Source: Bacteroidaceae bacterium
GTDB lineage: Bacteria; Bacteroidota; Bacteroidia; Bacteroidales; Bacteroidaceae
DNA: 45,084 nucleotides
Assembly: GCA_017516265.1 (NCBI GenBank)
Contig: JAFXDL010000014.1
Span: 1-45,084 of the forward strand
Reading direction: 5' to 3'
The position numbers and the translations under genes were made by a program. The notes below the pieces were generated by a model that did not search any database, was not told where the DNA came from, and was given only the letters and a program-made list of their open reading frames with translations. Below are positions 7,503 through 15,091 of the stretch, in pieces. Position 1 is the stretch's first letter. Every line of letters starts with the position of its first letter.

Positions 7503-8603
7503 TCACCCCTTCGCCTGTTTGAAATAGGTGTCCAGCAGTTGGTGTGCAGCAGTGAATGAGGTCAGTGTTCCGCCCAAAACCTCGTTCTCCTTTTGGCTGA
7601 GCATAGAGGCAATGGAGGGATTGTTGTAGAAACTGTTACGCAACTGCTCATTGATGCTTTCGTACATCCAATACTTGGCCTGTTCGTTGCGGCGGTATTG
7701 GAAGTATCCGTTGGCTTTGACGAAATCGATGTATTCATAGACCATGTCCCATATTTCCTTGATGCCCAGTCCGTAGAAACCCGAGTAGGTGAGCACGCGG
7801 GGCGACCATCCGCTTTCGGGAGCAGGGAAGAGGTGCAGTGCATTGCGGAAGTGTGCGGCTGCCAGCTTGGCTTTCTCCAGGTTGTTTCCGTCGGCCTTGT
7901 TGATTACGATACCATCGGCCATCTCCATGATGCCACGCTTGATGCCTTGTAACTCGTCGCCAGTGCCAGCCAGTTGGATGAGCAGGAAGAAATCGACCAT
8001 GGAGTGTACGGCCGTCTCACTTTGACCCACTCCCACTGTCTCCACAAAGATCTTGTCAAATCCGGCAGCTTCGCACAAGATGATGGTCTCGCGGGTCTTG
8101 CGTGCTACCCCTCCGAGTGAACCGGCCGATGGGCTGGGACGGATGAACGAGTCGGGATGTACGCTCAGTTTTTCCATGCGTGTCTTGTCTCCCAAGATGC
8201 TTCCTTTGCTACGTTCGCTGCTGGGGTCGATAGCCAGTACCGCCAGTTTGCCTCCACGCTCCAGTACGTGCAGACCGAAAGCGTCGATGGAAGTACTCTT
8301 TCCTGCACCGGGTACACCGCTGATGCCTATGCGTATGGAACTGCCGGCATAGGGCAGGCACTTCTCTATCACCTCTTGGGCTATGGTCTGATGCTCGGGC
8401 AGGGTGCTTTCCACCAGAGTGACGGCTTGGCTCAACAGGGTGGTGTTCCCCTTCAAGATTCCTTCCACGTAATCGCCCACACTGAGCTGCTGGCGCTTGG
8501 GCTTTCGCTGGAATTTGCGATACGGATTGATGGTCGAGGGTTGTTCGATGCCTTTGTTTACGGTCAGGCCTTTGTATTCTTCGCTGTTTTCGGGATGTTC
8601 CAT
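7503..8603 (-). CDS. meaB: Methylmalonyl-CoA mutase-associated GTPase (MeaB/ArgK family)
   Basis: A 366-residue G3E-type P-loop GTPase that protects and reloads the B12-dependent methylmalonyl-CoA mutase. Visible motifs are GVPGAGKST (residues 96-104), AIDPSSERSKGSILGDKTRM (switch region), ETVGVGQSE (Walker B and base II), and NKADGNN (guanine specificity). Length and motif order match the family. Mutase genes are not in the window. The neighbour on the same strand is a DUF1573 gene about 100 bases upstream; a shared transcript is possible but unproven. The start is the ATG at 8601-8603; a leader of about 90 residues before the P-loop is normal. Confidence 0.95.
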   Translation of the reverse strand: MEHPENSEEYKGLTVNKGIEQPSTINPYRKFQRKPKRQQLSVGDYVEGILKGNTTLLSQAVTLVESTLPEHQTIAQEVIEKCLPYAGSSIRIGISGVPGAGKSTSIDAFGLHVLERGGKLAVLAIDPSSERSKGSILGDKTRMEKLSVHPDSFIRPSPSAGSLGGVARKTRETIILCEAAGFDKIFVETVGVGQSETAVHSMVDFFLLIQLAGTGDELQGIKRGIMEMADGIVINKADGNNLEKAKLAAAHFRNALHLFPAPESGWSPRVLTYSGFYGLGIKEIWDMVYEYIDFVKANGYFQYRRNEQAKYWMYESINEQLRNSFYNNPSIASMLSQKENEVLGGTLTSFTAAHQLLDTYFKQAKG

Positions 8604-8613
8604 GTGGGGTAGG

Positions 8614-8683
8614 GTTTAAAGTTCAAAGTTCAATAATCTTCCTTTTTCTCCTTTTATCTCTCTATATATAATAAGGTATAGGT
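8614..8683. repeat. Short heptamer remnant and a 21-base sequence shared with 36421-36441
   Basis: GTTTAAAGTTCAAAGTTCAA (8614-8633) is a single arm of the GGTTCAA dialect. At 8663-8683 there is an AT-rich 21-mer (TATATATAATAAGGTATAGG plus one base) that is repeated exactly at 36421-36441. It lies between meaB and the DUF1573 gene. I cannot assign a function. Confidence 0.5.
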
Positions 8684-8705
8684 AATGGGGCAGATGGACT
8701 CAGGT

Positions 8706-9773
8706 TTATCTGCTTAGGGGGATGTCAATCTCCAGTTTGGGATTGTTCGGATCGTTGGTGATGAGCAGTACGCGTGCTTCGGTCGGGCTTCTCTTCAAGT
8801 ATTTGGCAGTGGCTGTAACCTTCAGTTTGGTATGCTCGCCTGGTGCCAGGGTACTTTTCTTCAGTGTGACGCTCAAGGCCGGATTGGAAACCTGCAACTC
8901 TTGTATCCTCAAGGGGGATTTTCCTGTGTTGCTCAGTGTCAGTGTCCGGGTAAACTTCTTCTTCTTTCCGAATGGTCCAAAGTCAATGTCTGTTTCCGAG
9001 ATATTAGCTTGGGGAGCCAGTGTCCGCTCAGCAGCACTCAGTGCGGAGAAGTCGGGGAGCAGTGTGGCAGTCAATGGGATTTCATTTTCTTCCGAAACCT
9101 TGTCACCCATATAGCGCGAAAGGAATACGGATGTTTGTGTCAGTCCCAGGTGTGTCAGCTTGTCTGTGTCCAGTGTCAGCATCAGTGTGCCGGCTTGTTT
9201 GCGACGCAGTGTGTCAGGCATGGACTTCAAAGTGATGTAGGATGGCAGGTGCATCAGTACGGGTACGTAGGGGGCATCACCCGTATTGATGATGTTGATT
9301 TGGGCCGTTGGCCGTTGTCCTTTGTAGGCATCGGCAAAGTCCACCCTGTTGCAGTTCATCCGTATATTCCCCATCTGGTAGGGGTGTGTTTCGTCGTAAT
9401 TGTCCAGTCGGCTCACCACATGTCCACGCAGGGTCAGGTAGTAGGGGGCATCATCGGCATTGGTGTATATGGCTACCATCTTTTGGAAGCGTCCCAAGAA
9501 GCCGGCATCGAATGTGGCAGAGATTTCTCCGCTTTTTCCGGGTGCTATGGGCGATTCTGTCCACTTGGCCACTGTGCACCCACAGTCGGTACCTGCATAG
9601 GTGATGTTCAGTGGCTGGTTCCCACGGTTGGCCACAGTGAAAGTTACAGTGACAGGCTCTTTCCAAAGTACAGTCCCCAGGTCGGCTTCCGTACGGTCGA
9701 AAAAGGGAGCTGGTTGTGCACTGGCCAGGCAGGCATACAGGGATAAAATAGCTACTATTGCGATGCGTTTCAT
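8706..9773 (-). CDS. Secreted DUF1573 domain protein (two domains)
   Basis: A 355-residue protein when started at 9773 (MKRIAIVAILS); the longer frame adds 16 residues without a signal peptide. The N-terminus is a signal peptide ending in CLASAQ. A first DUF1573/immunoglobulin-like domain follows (FDRTEADLGTVLWKEPVTVTF, with the typical TDCGCT motif). A second lies in the C-terminal third (TDIDFGPFGKKKKFTRTLTLSNTGKSPLRI, ending with LLITNDPNNP). DUF1573 proteins are common in Bacteroidetes envelopes; their biochemical role is not settled. It is upstream of meaB on the same strand. Confidence 0.85.
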   Translation of the reverse strand: MKRIAIVAILSLYACLASAQPAPFFDRTEADLGTVLWKEPVTVTFTVANRGNQPLNITYAGTDCGCTVAKWTESPIAPGKSGEISATFDAGFLGRFQKMVAIYTNADDAPYYLTLRGHVVSRLDNYDETHPYQMGNIRMNCNRVDFADAYKGQRPTAQINIINTGDAPYVPVLMHLPSYITLKSMPDTLRRKQAGTLMLTLDTDKLTHLGLTQTSVFLSRYMGDKVSEENEIPLTATLLPDFSALSAAERTLAPQANISETDIDFGPFGKKKKFTRTLTLSNTGKSPLRIQELQVSNPALSVTLKKSTLAPGEHTKLKVTATAKYLKRSPTEARVLLITNDPNNPKLEIDIPLSR

Positions 9774-9869
9774 GACGTTTTTTCTTGTTAAAATCTTGTT
9801 TTCGGGTTCTATTTGGGGCAAAGGTAGAAAAAAAACGTCAGTTGGCAGTGCTTATTTTCTACTTTGTTG

Positions 9870-9877
9870 TATCTTTG
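9870..9877 (+). promoter_or_regulatory. Likely -7 box for the SufT-like gene
   Basis: TATCTTTG matches TAnnTTTG and lies 25 bases before the ATG at 9902. No convincing TTG is seen at the usual distance, so the -33 half is weak. Confidence 0.45.
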
Positions 9878-9901
9878 CTTGCAATATTAAAGCATATTAG
9901 A

Positions 9902-10168
9902 ATGGATTTTGATAAATTTGCGATAGAAGAGCGCATCATTGCGATGCTGAAAACGGTGTTTGACCCAGAGATTCCTGTCAATGTCTATGACCTGGGATTG
10001 ATATACAAAATTGATGTGGAAGAGTCAGGGACTGTGTCGATAGACATGACTCTGACGGCTCCCAACTGTCCGGCGGCAGACTTCATTATGGAGGATGTGC
10101 GTCAAAAGGTTGAGTCGGTACAGGGAGTGACTGCAGCCACTATCAACTTGGTCTTTGAACCCGAGTGA
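9902..10168 (+). CDS. MIP18/DUF59-family metal-sulfur cluster assembly factor (SufT-like)
   Basis: An 88-residue single-domain protein of the MIP18/PaaD-like (DUF59) family, whose members help mature Fe-S proteins. It shows the family signature DPEIPVNVYDLGLIY (residues 21-35), the TLTAPNCP motif with conserved Cys56, and a C-terminal VNLVFEPE-like strand. The ATG at 9902 follows a -7 box by about 25 bases; longer frames run into the neighbouring DUF1573 promoter region and are unlikely. It is divergent from the DUF1573 gene and upstream of lpxH. Which Fe-S client it serves is unknown. Confidence 0.88.
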   Translation: MDFDKFAIEERIIAMLKTVFDPEIPVNVYDLGLIYKIDVEESGTVSIDMTLTAPNCPAADFIMEDVRQKVESVQGVTAATINLVFEPE

Positions 10169-10186
10169 GACAAGGACATGATGAGC

Positions 10187-10215
10187 GAAGAAGCCAAACT
10201 CGAACTGGGCTTCTT
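10187..10215 (+). terminator. Hairpin after the SufT-like gene
   Basis: GAAGAAGCC (10187-10195) pairs with GGGCTTCTT (10207-10215), with an 11-base loop. It lies 19 bases past the stop codon at 10166-10168. No long T-run follows, so termination may be partial. Confidence 0.4.
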
Positions 10216-10328
10216 GTGACAGAATTAAAAACTAAAAATTAGAAGTTGATAGTTTGGTAGATTCATTCCAGTAAACTCGAATGATTATTCAATTTCTCTA
10301 ATCCTTTGCCCTAATCCTTACACCTGAT

Positions 10329-11099
10329 ATGAAGAATATCTATTTCCTTTCCGATGCTCATCTTGGCTCGCGGGCCATAGAGCATAGTCGTACGCACGAG
10401 CGTCGCTTGGTGAACTTTCTGGACAGTATCAAGCACAAGGCTGAAGCCGTTTACCTGTTGGGTGACATGTTTGATTTCTGGTACGAATTCAAATTGGTGG
10501 TCCCCAAGGGCTACACCCGTTTCCTTGGAAAACTGTCAGAACTGACCGATATGGGTGTGGAGGTGCACTATTTCGTGGGAAACCACGATATGTGGTGTGG
10601 TGATTACCTGGAGAAAGAGTGTGGTGTGATTCTGCATCGTGAGCCGCAGACTCTTGAATTGGGAGGTAAAATCTTCTATCTGGCCCATGGTGACGGGCTG
10701 GACTATGCCGACCGTCATTGGAAGGTACGCCTGATACAGACCATTTTCCATAGTCGTACCTTGCAACGCCTGTTCTCTACCCTGCATCCGCGTTGGAGTG
10801 TCGATTTCGGTTTGGAGTGGGCCAAGCATAGCCGTTTGAAGCGGGTAGATGGGAAAGAACCTCCTTATCAGGGCGAGGATAAAGAGGGACTGGTGCTTTA
10901 TGCCAAGGATTACCTGAAAAACCATCCCGAAATCAATTATTTCATCTTTGGACATCGCCACATTGAGCTCGATTTGATGCTGAATCGCGAAAGCCGCATC
11001 CTGATATTGGGCGATTGGATAAACAGTTTTTCATACGCTGTGTACGATGGCAATCTCCTTTTCTTGGACCAGTTTGTTGAGGGGGTGACTCAGTTGTAG
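10329..11099 (+). CDS. lpxH: UDP-2,3-diacylglucosamine diphosphatase (LpxH-type)
   Basis: A 256-residue calcineurin-like metallophosphoesterase. It hydrolyses UDP-2,3-diacylglucosamine to lipid X and UMP at the inner membrane, the fourth step of lipid A synthesis. The two-metal site is seen as D9-A-H11, GDMFDFW (Asp46), GNHD (Asn85-His86), AHGDGLDYAD and GHRHIE. The DAHLG start and the FDFW sequence after the second aspartate are typical of LpxH rather than general phosphatases. The start at 10329 places the first metal ligand at residue 9. Convergent with the GNAT gene downstream, with a repeat-rich hairpin region between. Confidence 0.92.
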   Translation: MKNIYFLSDAHLGSRAIEHSRTHERRLVNFLDSIKHKAEAVYLLGDMFDFWYEFKLVVPKGYTRFLGKLSELTDMGVEVHYFVGNHDMWCGDYLEKECGVILHREPQTLELGGKIFYLAHGDGLDYADRHWKVRLIQTIFHSRTLQRLFSTLHPRWSVDFGLEWAKHSRLKRVDGKEPPYQGEDKEGLVLYAKDYLKNHPEINYFIFGHRHIELDLMLNRESRILILGDWINSFSYAVYDGNLLFLDQFVEGVTQL

Positions 11100-11100
11100 G

Positions 11101-11185
11101 GGGAGTAGCTGTAGGAATTTATAGTAGCTATAGAAATTATAGCAGCTATAATCACTACAGGAAATTATAGTCACTATAGTTATTA
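11101..11185. repeat. Micro-repeat island, TAGCTATAG dialect, between convergent genes
   Basis: Repeated units of TAGCTATAGAAATTATAGC type fill the gap between lpxH (plus) and the GNAT gene (minus). TAGCTATA and TATAGCAGCTA segments face each other and can fold. The island may act as a two-way terminator, but no T-run is seen. Confidence 0.5.
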
Positions 11186-11191
11186 TTGCCG

Positions 11192-11743
11192 TTATTGTCG
11201 TTCTTTAAGGGAGGGCATCCTATATACCTCTTGATGAATACGGTTTTGGATGTGCTGGTAGTCTTTTTCTTTCGAAAGTCCGGAGCTTGCCATCAGGTAC
11301 ATAGGTAGCCATCCGTCGGAGTTCCGGTAGGGTGGTTGCCGGTAGTCACATTCCCACAAGTGTAGTCCACACCGTTCGTAGAATCCGATACGTCGGCGGC
11401 TCATTTCGTTTGTCGGCACTTCCACTTCCAATACCACAGGCTTGGACAAATGCTCTTCGAAGAATGTGCATACCATCTCCTTCCCGATACCCTGTCCGCG
11501 TAGGTAGGGAGCGGTAGCCAGATGTTCGATATATATGAAGGTGTCAAAATCCCAATATGTGAGTAGTCCTACGGGTTCTTGTCCGTCCGTTGCCAACAGA
11601 CAATGAAACCGTGCTTCGTGGTCAGCGTTCCATCGCTGCTCATCATCATTGCGCCGTTCTGCTTCGGGAAAAGCCGTGTGCAGCAGTTCCTCCACGAAGT
11701 TGTAGTGCACATCCTTGCTTCCTATTCTTGTCAGAGTCACCAT
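11192..11743 (-). CDS. GNAT-family N-acetyltransferase
   Basis: A 183-residue single GNAT domain. The acetyl-CoA-binding motif A is visible as YLRGQGIGKEMV. The preceding strand is YIEHLATAPYLRG, and NEMSRRRIGFYERCGL is motif B. The substrate is unknown. It starts 17 bases after the stop of the MscS-type gene on the same strand, so the two are probably co-transcribed. The C-terminal 25 residues after MASSGLSKEK are charged and variable. Confidence 0.88.
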   Translation of the reverse strand: MVTLTRIGSKDVHYNFVEELLHTAFPEAERRNDDEQRWNADHEARFHCLLATDGQEPVGLLTYWDFDTFIYIEHLATAPYLRGQGIGKEMVCTFFEEHLSKPVVLEVEVPTNEMSRRRIGFYERCGLHLWECDYRQPPYRNSDGWLPMYLMASSGLSKEKDYQHIQNRIHQEVYRMPSLKERQ

Positions 11744-11760
11744 CCTTTATTCTTCGTTCT

Positions 11761-12954
11761 TCACTCTTCTTTCTTCATTTTCCTGATGTCTTCTCCCATT
11801 GGGCTTTGGAACACCTTCAGTCCATAGCTGGGCACCGTGGCCATCACATAGTCAAACACGTCGGCCTGCAATATTTCATAAGCCACCCACTGTTTGTCGG
11901 CGGAGAAGAAGTACAGTTCCAGAGGCATACCTTGTGGGGTGGGTTGCAGTTGGCGCACCATTACCGTCAGGTCTTGGTTCACGCGCGGATTCTCTTTCAG
12001 GTATTTCATCAGTGCCCGTCGTAGCATGGTGATGTTTGTCAACTCCTCCAGATGGTCTTCGGGATGTACAATGCCTTTTTCACGATACGCCTCTATCTCT
12101 TCCGGAGTGCAGAACCGCACGCTTGTCATATCTATATCGATGGAGCGTTTGATGCGTCGTCCGCCACTCTCGAACATGCCGCGCCAGTTTTGGAACGAGT
12201 CACTTACCAGCGTGTAGGGAGGCACTGTCACAGTGGTGTTGTCCCAGTTGCGCACCTTCACCGTTGTCAGGTTCACCTCGAACACCACACCGTCGGCCCC
12301 ATACTTGGGCATCGTTATCCAGTCGCCCGGACGTAGCATGTCATTGGCCGATAGTTGTACCCCAGCCACCAGTCCCACGATGGTATCCTTGAAGACCAAC
12401 ATCAGCACGGTGGCGGCAGCTCCCAGTCCCACCAGCAGGTCAATGGGCGATTTGTCCATCAGTATGCTGATGATGAAGATGATGGAGAGCGATACGGCCA
12501 GAATCTTTATCATCTGGAACACACCCTTCAGCGGACGGTTCTTCGTCTTTTCCCGTTCGTTGCTCAGGTTGTGGAGCGAGTTGGAGAAACTGAACACCAG
12601 TCTCAAGGCCGCTGCAATGATGTATATTTCGCTGGCTTTTATCAGTAGCGATTGCAGAATGGGAGTATGGGGAAAGGCCAATGGCATCAGCATGTTGGCC
12701 ACAAAGGCCGGGATGAGGTGGCACATGTCATCCAGTACCCGGTCGTTCAGTAGTGTTTCGTCCCAGGTGACATGCGTTCTGTTGACGATTTTCTTGATGG
12801 CAGGTACGAACAGGCGCCGGCAGATAAGGTCGGCTATCCACACCAGTGCCAGGATGAAAGCGATGGTCCCCAGTTGTTCAGTCAAGTTGATGCCTTCTTG
12901 GCTCATTCCCGAGTTGCTGAGCCATTGCATCAGGGTCTCTTTCAGTGATTCCAT
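11761..12954 (-). CDS. Mechanosensitive ion channel, MscS superfamily (YbdG-like)
   Basis: A 397-residue membrane protein. N-terminal transmembrane segments lie at about 28-45, 80-100, 105-125 and 150-170. They are followed by the pore-lining helix and MscS signature LLVGLGAAATVLMLVFKDTIVGLVAG. The beta domain is clear: LRPGDWITMPKYGADGVVFEVNLTTVKVRNWDNTTVTVPPY. The inserted GRRIKRSIDIDMTSVRF region and the long C-terminal domain resemble the YbdG/MscM branch. It protects the inner membrane against osmotic downshock. A TAATTTTG box at 13043-13050 (minus) is the probable -7 element. The GNAT gene follows. Confidence 0.92.
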   Translation of the reverse strand: MESLKETLMQWLSNSGMSQEGINLTEQLGTIAFILALVWIADLICRRLFVPAIKKIVNRTHVTWDETLLNDRVLDDMCHLIPAFVANMLMPLAFPHTPILQSLLIKASEIYIIAAALRLVFSFSNSLHNLSNEREKTKNRPLKGVFQMIKILAVSLSIIFIISILMDKSPIDLLVGLGAAATVLMLVFKDTIVGLVAGVQLSANDMLRPGDWITMPKYGADGVVFEVNLTTVKVRNWDNTTVTVPPYTLVSDSFQNWRGMFESGGRRIKRSIDIDMTSVRFCTPEEIEAYREKGIVHPEDHLEELTNITMLRRALMKYLKENPRVNQDLTVMVRQLQPTPQGMPLELYFFSADKQWVAYEILQADVFDYVMATVPSYGLKVFQSPMGEDIRKMKKEE

Positions 12955-13113
12955 TTTTTTTCTCTGTTCAATGTCTGAAGTTTTAAGTCCAAGTTCGGGC
13001 CTTTCGTCCCCTTACTTTAAAACTTGGATTTCAAATTGCAGGCAAAATTAGGATAAATTACTCAAGTAACGCGAAACATTGCCGAATAATTTCGTTCTTT
13101 CTGCTTTATTTTA

Positions 13114-13121
13114 TACCTTTG
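13114..13121 (+). promoter_or_regulatory. Likely -7 box for the nadX-like gene
   Basis: TACCTTTG matches TAnnTTTG. Transcription would begin near 13126, which favours the ATG at 13147 over the ATG at 13132. Confidence 0.5.
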
Positions 13122-13146
13122 GGGCTGAAATATGATAGAAAAACGT

Positions 13147-13926
13147 ATGAAGAAACTAGTAATTGTTGGTTGTGGCAGACTCGGTGGCATTGTTGTCGAT
13201 GCTTTGCAGAAAGGTTTGCTTAGTGAGTATGAATTGGTCGGAGTCTATTCGCGCACCGCTTCCAAGGCCGAAGCTTTGGCGGCCCGTGTACAGGGGTGTC
13301 AGGTATGCGGCAGTGTGGACGAACTGCTCTCCTTGCATCCCCATTTTGTTGTTGAGGCTGCTTCACCGGCAGCCATGCGCGAGTTGGCCTTGCCCGCTTT
13401 GCGTCAGGGCACATCTGTGGTCACACTTTCCATCGGAGCCTTTGCTGATGATGCCTTCTATGCCGAGGTGATGCAGACGGCCAAAGAGAGTGGGGCGCAC
13501 GTATATGTGGTCTCTGGTGCCACGGGTGGTTTCGATGTGCTTCAGACTGCCACATTGATGGGAGGTGCTACAGCCCGTTTCTTTAACGAGAAGGGGCCCA
13601 ACGCCTTGAAGGGTACTCCTGTCTATGATGAGGCTTTGCAGCACGAGCAGCGCACCGTCTTTCAAGGTACAGCCACCGAAGCCATTGCCCAATTCCCCAC
13701 GAAAGTCAATGTCACAGTAGCTGCCTCACGTGCCTCCGTAGGGCCTCAGAACATGCAAGTCACCATGCAATCCACTCCCGGTTTTGTAGGCGACACCCAG
13801 CGGGTGGAAATCAAGAACGAGCAGGTGCATGCCGTCATTGATGTCTATAGTGCTACAGCCGAAATTGCCGGTTGGTCCGTAGTGAATACCTTGCGCAACA
13901 TCACCGCACCCATTGTCTTTTGTTGA
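13147..13926 (+). CDS. nadX: L-aspartate dehydrogenase-like protein (DUF108)
   Basis: A 259-residue protein from MKKLVIVG; an alternative ATG at 13132 adds MIEKR. The N-terminal Rossmann fold carries GCGRLGG at about residues 8-14. The second half fits the aspartate-dehydrogenase domain: VVSGATGGFDVLQTATL, FPTKVNVTVAASRASVG, then a TPGF...IDVYSATAEI segment. In characterised members the enzyme oxidises aspartate with NAD(P) to iminoaspartate, feeding quinolinate and NAD synthesis, or runs in the aminating direction. No NAD genes adjoin it. Related dehydrogenases (diaminopimelate, homoserine) share the fold, so the exact substrate is less certain than the family. Confidence 0.75.
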   Translation: MKKLVIVGCGRLGGIVVDALQKGLLSEYELVGVYSRTASKAEALAARVQGCQVCGSVDELLSLHPHFVVEAASPAAMRELALPALRQGTSVVTLSIGAFADDAFYAEVMQTAKESGAHVYVVSGATGGFDVLQTATLMGGATARFFNEKGPNALKGTPVYDEALQHEQRTVFQGTATEAIAQFPTKVNVTVAASRASVGPQNMQVTMQSTPGFVGDTQRVEIKNEQVHAVIDVYSATAEIAGWSVVNTLRNITAPIVFC

Positions 13927-13989
13927 GGCATGGTTTGGGGTGAAAAGGAGACACGATACAAGAGGCTACAGTATATAGCATTCGGAGGC

Positions 13990-14150
13990 GTCAGAAGATT
14001 TAAATCTTCAAGCCGTAAGATTTAAATCTTCGGGCGCTAAGATAGGTATCTTTCGCCACCTCCTCCACGGGAGGATTCTCGTCCATCCTCGTTTGCAACG
14101 AGGGTTACAAACGCGAAGGGACGGACGGATGGGTGTTAAAATTCTGAGAG
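13990..14150. repeat. Palindrome-rich spacer with two ATTTAAAT palindromes
   Basis: This part of the 13927-14215 gap has no credible gene. GAAGATTTAAATCTTC (13994-14009) is a perfect 16-base palindrome. AAGATTTAAATCTT (14017-14030) is a second, 22 bases later. Further along are CCTCCACGGGAGG, CCTCGTTTGCAACGAGG, and outer arms CCATCC and GGATGG. The small reverse frame across it (14008-14247) is repeat-derived. Confidence 0.55.
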
Positions 14151-14154
14151 ATAG

Positions 14155-14186
14155 TTGGAAAAAATGAATTATATATATTATCTTTG
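14155..14186 (+). promoter_or_regulatory. Promoter of the toxin-antitoxin remnant
   Basis: TTG (14155-14157), 21 bases, then TATCTTTG (14179-14186). Transcription would start about 25 bases before the antitoxin ATG at 14216. Confidence 0.65.
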
Positions 14187-14215
14187 CAAAAAATAACCAA
14201 TATAATATTACGATT

Positions 14216-14422
14216 ATGCAGACTGCTGTAATTTCTGAGAATGTCACACTCTCATTGCCACAAAATGACTTGAATCTACTCAGAAGTCTTGCTAAAAAGA
14301 TGGGATGGGTGATGCGTGTTCAACGCAAGAGTGGTATAGAAAAAGGCTTGGAAGACGTTCGCAAAGGGAATGTATTTCAAGCCAAAAATTCTGAAGACCT
14401 TATCAAACAGATATTAGGCTAA
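14216..14422 (+). CDS. Antitoxin-like protein of a YafQ/RelE-type module
   Basis: A 68-residue protein, MQTAVISENVTLSLPQND... It starts with a short beta segment and continues as a basic helical region (LRSLAKKMGWVM), ending in SEDLIKQILG. Small proteins of this shape precede YafQ-type toxins in Bacteroidetes, and the toxin start codon lies 4 bases after its stop. It appears full length and keeps its promoter. Because its toxin is truncated, it may now be an orphan antitoxin. The family call rests mainly on the neighbour. Confidence 0.7.
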   Translation: MQTAVISENVTLSLPQNDLNLLRSLAKKMGWVMRVQRKSGIEKGLEDVRKGNVFQAKNSEDLIKQILG

Positions 14423-14425
14423 ATC

Positions 14426-14614
14426 ATGTACGATGTAATTTATACCGGACAGTTTCGAAAGTCACTGAAACTTTGCGCCCGTCGTGGATTAAACATTCAA
14501 GAGTTCACGACAGTTCTTGATATTTTGCAAGAAAAAGGTTCGTTGCCATCTGAAGCAATTTCTTGTCAAAACGATACAGTTCCCATGCATTCCCGAAGCA
14601 ACCATCCTGCTTGA
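14426..14614 (+). pseudogene. Truncated YafQ/RelE-type mRNA interferase toxin
   Basis: The first about 41 residues, MYDVIYTGQFRKSLKLCARR to LDILQEKGSLP, fit the N-terminus of YafQ-type toxins, which are about 90 residues long and cleave mRNA at the ribosome. After that the frame reads SEAISCQNDTVPMHSRSNHPA, which is antisense to an Abi-like gene and not toxin sequence. The C-terminal half with the catalytic residues is missing, so the toxin should be inactive. The breakpoint is about 14549-14560. Confidence 0.7.
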
Positions 14615-14795
14615 ATACATGTTCTTCCTTAGGTTGCATCAAAAAAGGGTACAAATATGCACTGAAACGATAGTAACCCACATTTTTGAGAATGTCAGCA
14701 GCCAATTGTCGGTTATCAATATTCAAACCACGTTTTTGCAGAATATCAACGATGACTTCAGGTGAAGTGTAGGATTTGTCAAAGTTAACAGCCAT
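14505..14795 (-). pseudogene. Truncated Abi_2-family (AbiD/AbiF-like) gene
   Basis: The 96-codon frame begins MAVNFDKSYTSPEVIVDILQ, then NRQLAADILKNVGYYRFSAY and LYPFL, and reaches AWELYRFDKKL near residue 77. These fit the N-terminus of Abi_2 proteins, which usually exceed 250 residues. Beyond that the frame runs antisense through the truncated toxin. Abi_2 members include phage-abortive-infection proteins. Most of the protein, including the conserved C-terminal catalytic part, is absent. The 5' end, leader and promoter look intact. Confidence 0.7.
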
Positions 14796-14888
14796 AGTAT
14801 ATATAAAAAACGACCCCCGATTTGAGCATTGTTAAGAGGCTTGGGGGTTCTAGTGTTGCAAAGGTACAACAAATATATGAATCTGCAA
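14796..14888 (-). promoter_or_regulatory. Promoter and terminator-like leader hairpin of the Abi remnant
   Basis: On the minus strand TTG (14886-14888), 19 bases, then TACCTTTG (14859-14866) form a good promoter. The roughly 57-base leader folds ACCCCC (14843-14848) with GGGGGT (14813-14818), followed by CG and TTTTTT (14805-14810). This is an intrinsic-terminator shape placed before the start codon. It would produce a short RNA of about 45 bases, with occasional read-through into the Abi frame. The gap 14796-15091 holds no other convincing gene. Confidence 0.6.
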
Positions 14889-15047
14889 GTTTCTGTTGAA
14901 GAAAAGTTTGTTTATGGTGTGATTTTTCTTCTTTTCTTCGTTCTCTTCTCCGTCCTTCTCGCGGAAGTCATGGATAGAGCACCTGTGATGCACCTATATG
15001 CCCGTCCATCTATAACGATGCACCCGAAAGCGGCTTTGTTGTCGGTT

Positions 15048-15081
15048 GAAAGCGGCTCCGTGGGGCGGTGGAGCCGCTTTC
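15048..15081 (-). terminator. Strong hairpin downstream of the lipoprotein gene
   Basis: GAAAGCGGCTCC (15048-15059) and GGAGCCGCTTTC (15070-15081) are a perfect 12-base stem with a 10-base loop. It lies 11 bases past the stop of the minus-strand lipoprotein gene. There is no T-run on that side. Confidence 0.6.
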
Positions 15082-15091
15082 ATTCTTCTGC

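Noticed and set aside
14008-14247. A 79-codon minus-strand frame
   Set aside because: Composed of palindromic repeat sequence and overlapping the antitoxin promoter; no family resemblance.
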